A stretch of DNA of 64,000 bases, from assembly GCF_003054225.1 (NCBI RefSeq), contig NZ_QBKQ01000002.1, positions 62,001 to 126,000 on the forward strand. Reading direction: 5' to 3'. Numbering within the stretch: the stretch's first letter is position 1; the number at the start of each line of letters is the position of its first letter. The notes below the pieces were generated by a model. It did not search any database. It was not told the origin of the DNA and saw only the letters and a program-made list of their open reading frames with translations. Made by a program: the position numbers and the translations under genes. Below are positions 63,957-64,000 of this stretch, piece by piece. This stretch comes from Christiangramia gaetbulicola (GTDB taxonomy: Bacteria > Bacteroidota > Bacteroidia > Flavobacteriales > Flavobacteriaceae).

Positions 63957-64000
63957 CAGAAGCAATATCCCCCGGTTTGTTACGTTATTCTATTAAACCA

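Noticed and set aside
1-64000. tRNA, rRNA, insertion sequences, prophage, toxin-antitoxin or defence islands
   Set aside because: None recognised on reading; neighbours are ordinary housekeeping genes in tight operons.

Overview
The window looks like chromosome of a marine-type Flavobacteriaceae species (Bacteroidota), probably close to Gramella/Christiangramia or Salegentibacter; the genus is a guess from overall protein flavour. Supporting evidence: AT-rich DNA, weak Shine-Dalgarno signals, many promoters with the Bacteroidetes -7 box TAnnTTTG, gliding/SprB-type repeat protein, CarboxypepD_reg-type outer-membrane barrel proteins, a ResB-CcsA fusion, KDO genes, and a CFAT-like gene for sulfonolipids. 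It is almost entirely a dense housekeeping region: no insertion sequence, prophage, CRISPR array, rRNA or tRNA was seen. One structural RNA is present (RNase P RNA).

Layout. 1-2445 (-): 5' part of a giant secreted repeat protein that runs off the left edge. 3064-7211 (+): pdxH, a SixA-type phosphatase, ppk1 and ppx, a polyphosphate operon. 7208-9765 (-): miaE and dnaX. 9881-10204 (+): rnpB. 10207-13419 (-): five-gene operon of a membrane-anchored unknown, DUF3822, rsmD, a small unknown and a GH16 beta-glucanase. 13544-15750 (+): RecD-like helicase and kdsB. 15747-18267 (-): photolyase, a Tyr-less SDR and an SRPBCC protein, behind a perfect inverted repeat. 18419-19267 (+): DUF2911 protein. 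19389-24655 (-): Gfo/Idh oxidoreductase, Na+/solute symporter, a 35-residue membrane protein and a PIG-L deacetylase, all translationally coupled. 24726-28946 (-): mscS, a lipoprotein, maf, a UbiA prenyltransferase, kdsC and a DUF2520 protein. 29075-32275 (+): ccsBA. 32350-33747 (-): fumC. 34037-34849 (+): lipoprotein and a 58-residue membrane protein. 34898-39434 (-): outer-membrane barrel protein, small anchored protein, ArsC-like protein, and prfB with a programmed +1 frameshift.

39532-41922 (+): metzincin-type zinc protease. 41927-45241 (-): transglutaminase, alpha-E and circularly permuted ATP-grasp trio. 45436-47069 (+): threonine aldolase and a peroxiredoxin-like protein. 47124-47450 (-): ybaB. 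47512-49638 (+): oligopeptidase B. 49717-52159 (+): a cysteine-synthase-like enzyme next to an alpha-oxoamine synthase, read here as cysteate synthase plus cysteate acyltransferase for sulfonolipid (capnine) synthesis. 52230-53198 (-): outer-membrane MetA-type protein. 53305-58838 (+): DUF4834 protein, YfhO membrane protein, glycosyltransferase and flippase. 58919-60214 (-): exported Arg/Ser/Asn-rich protein. 60351-63140 (-): uvrA. 63372-63956 (+): ECF-like sigma factor with a structured leader.

The most unusual items are the RF2 recoding site (without it prfB looks N-terminally truncated), the sulfonolipid gene pair beside a gliding-type adhesin in the same window, the light/DNA-repair trio with an SDR lacking its catalytic tyrosine, the hidden 35-residue symporter partner, DnaX without its zinc module, a REP-like palindromic element, and the hairpin that reaches the start codon of the sigma factor.
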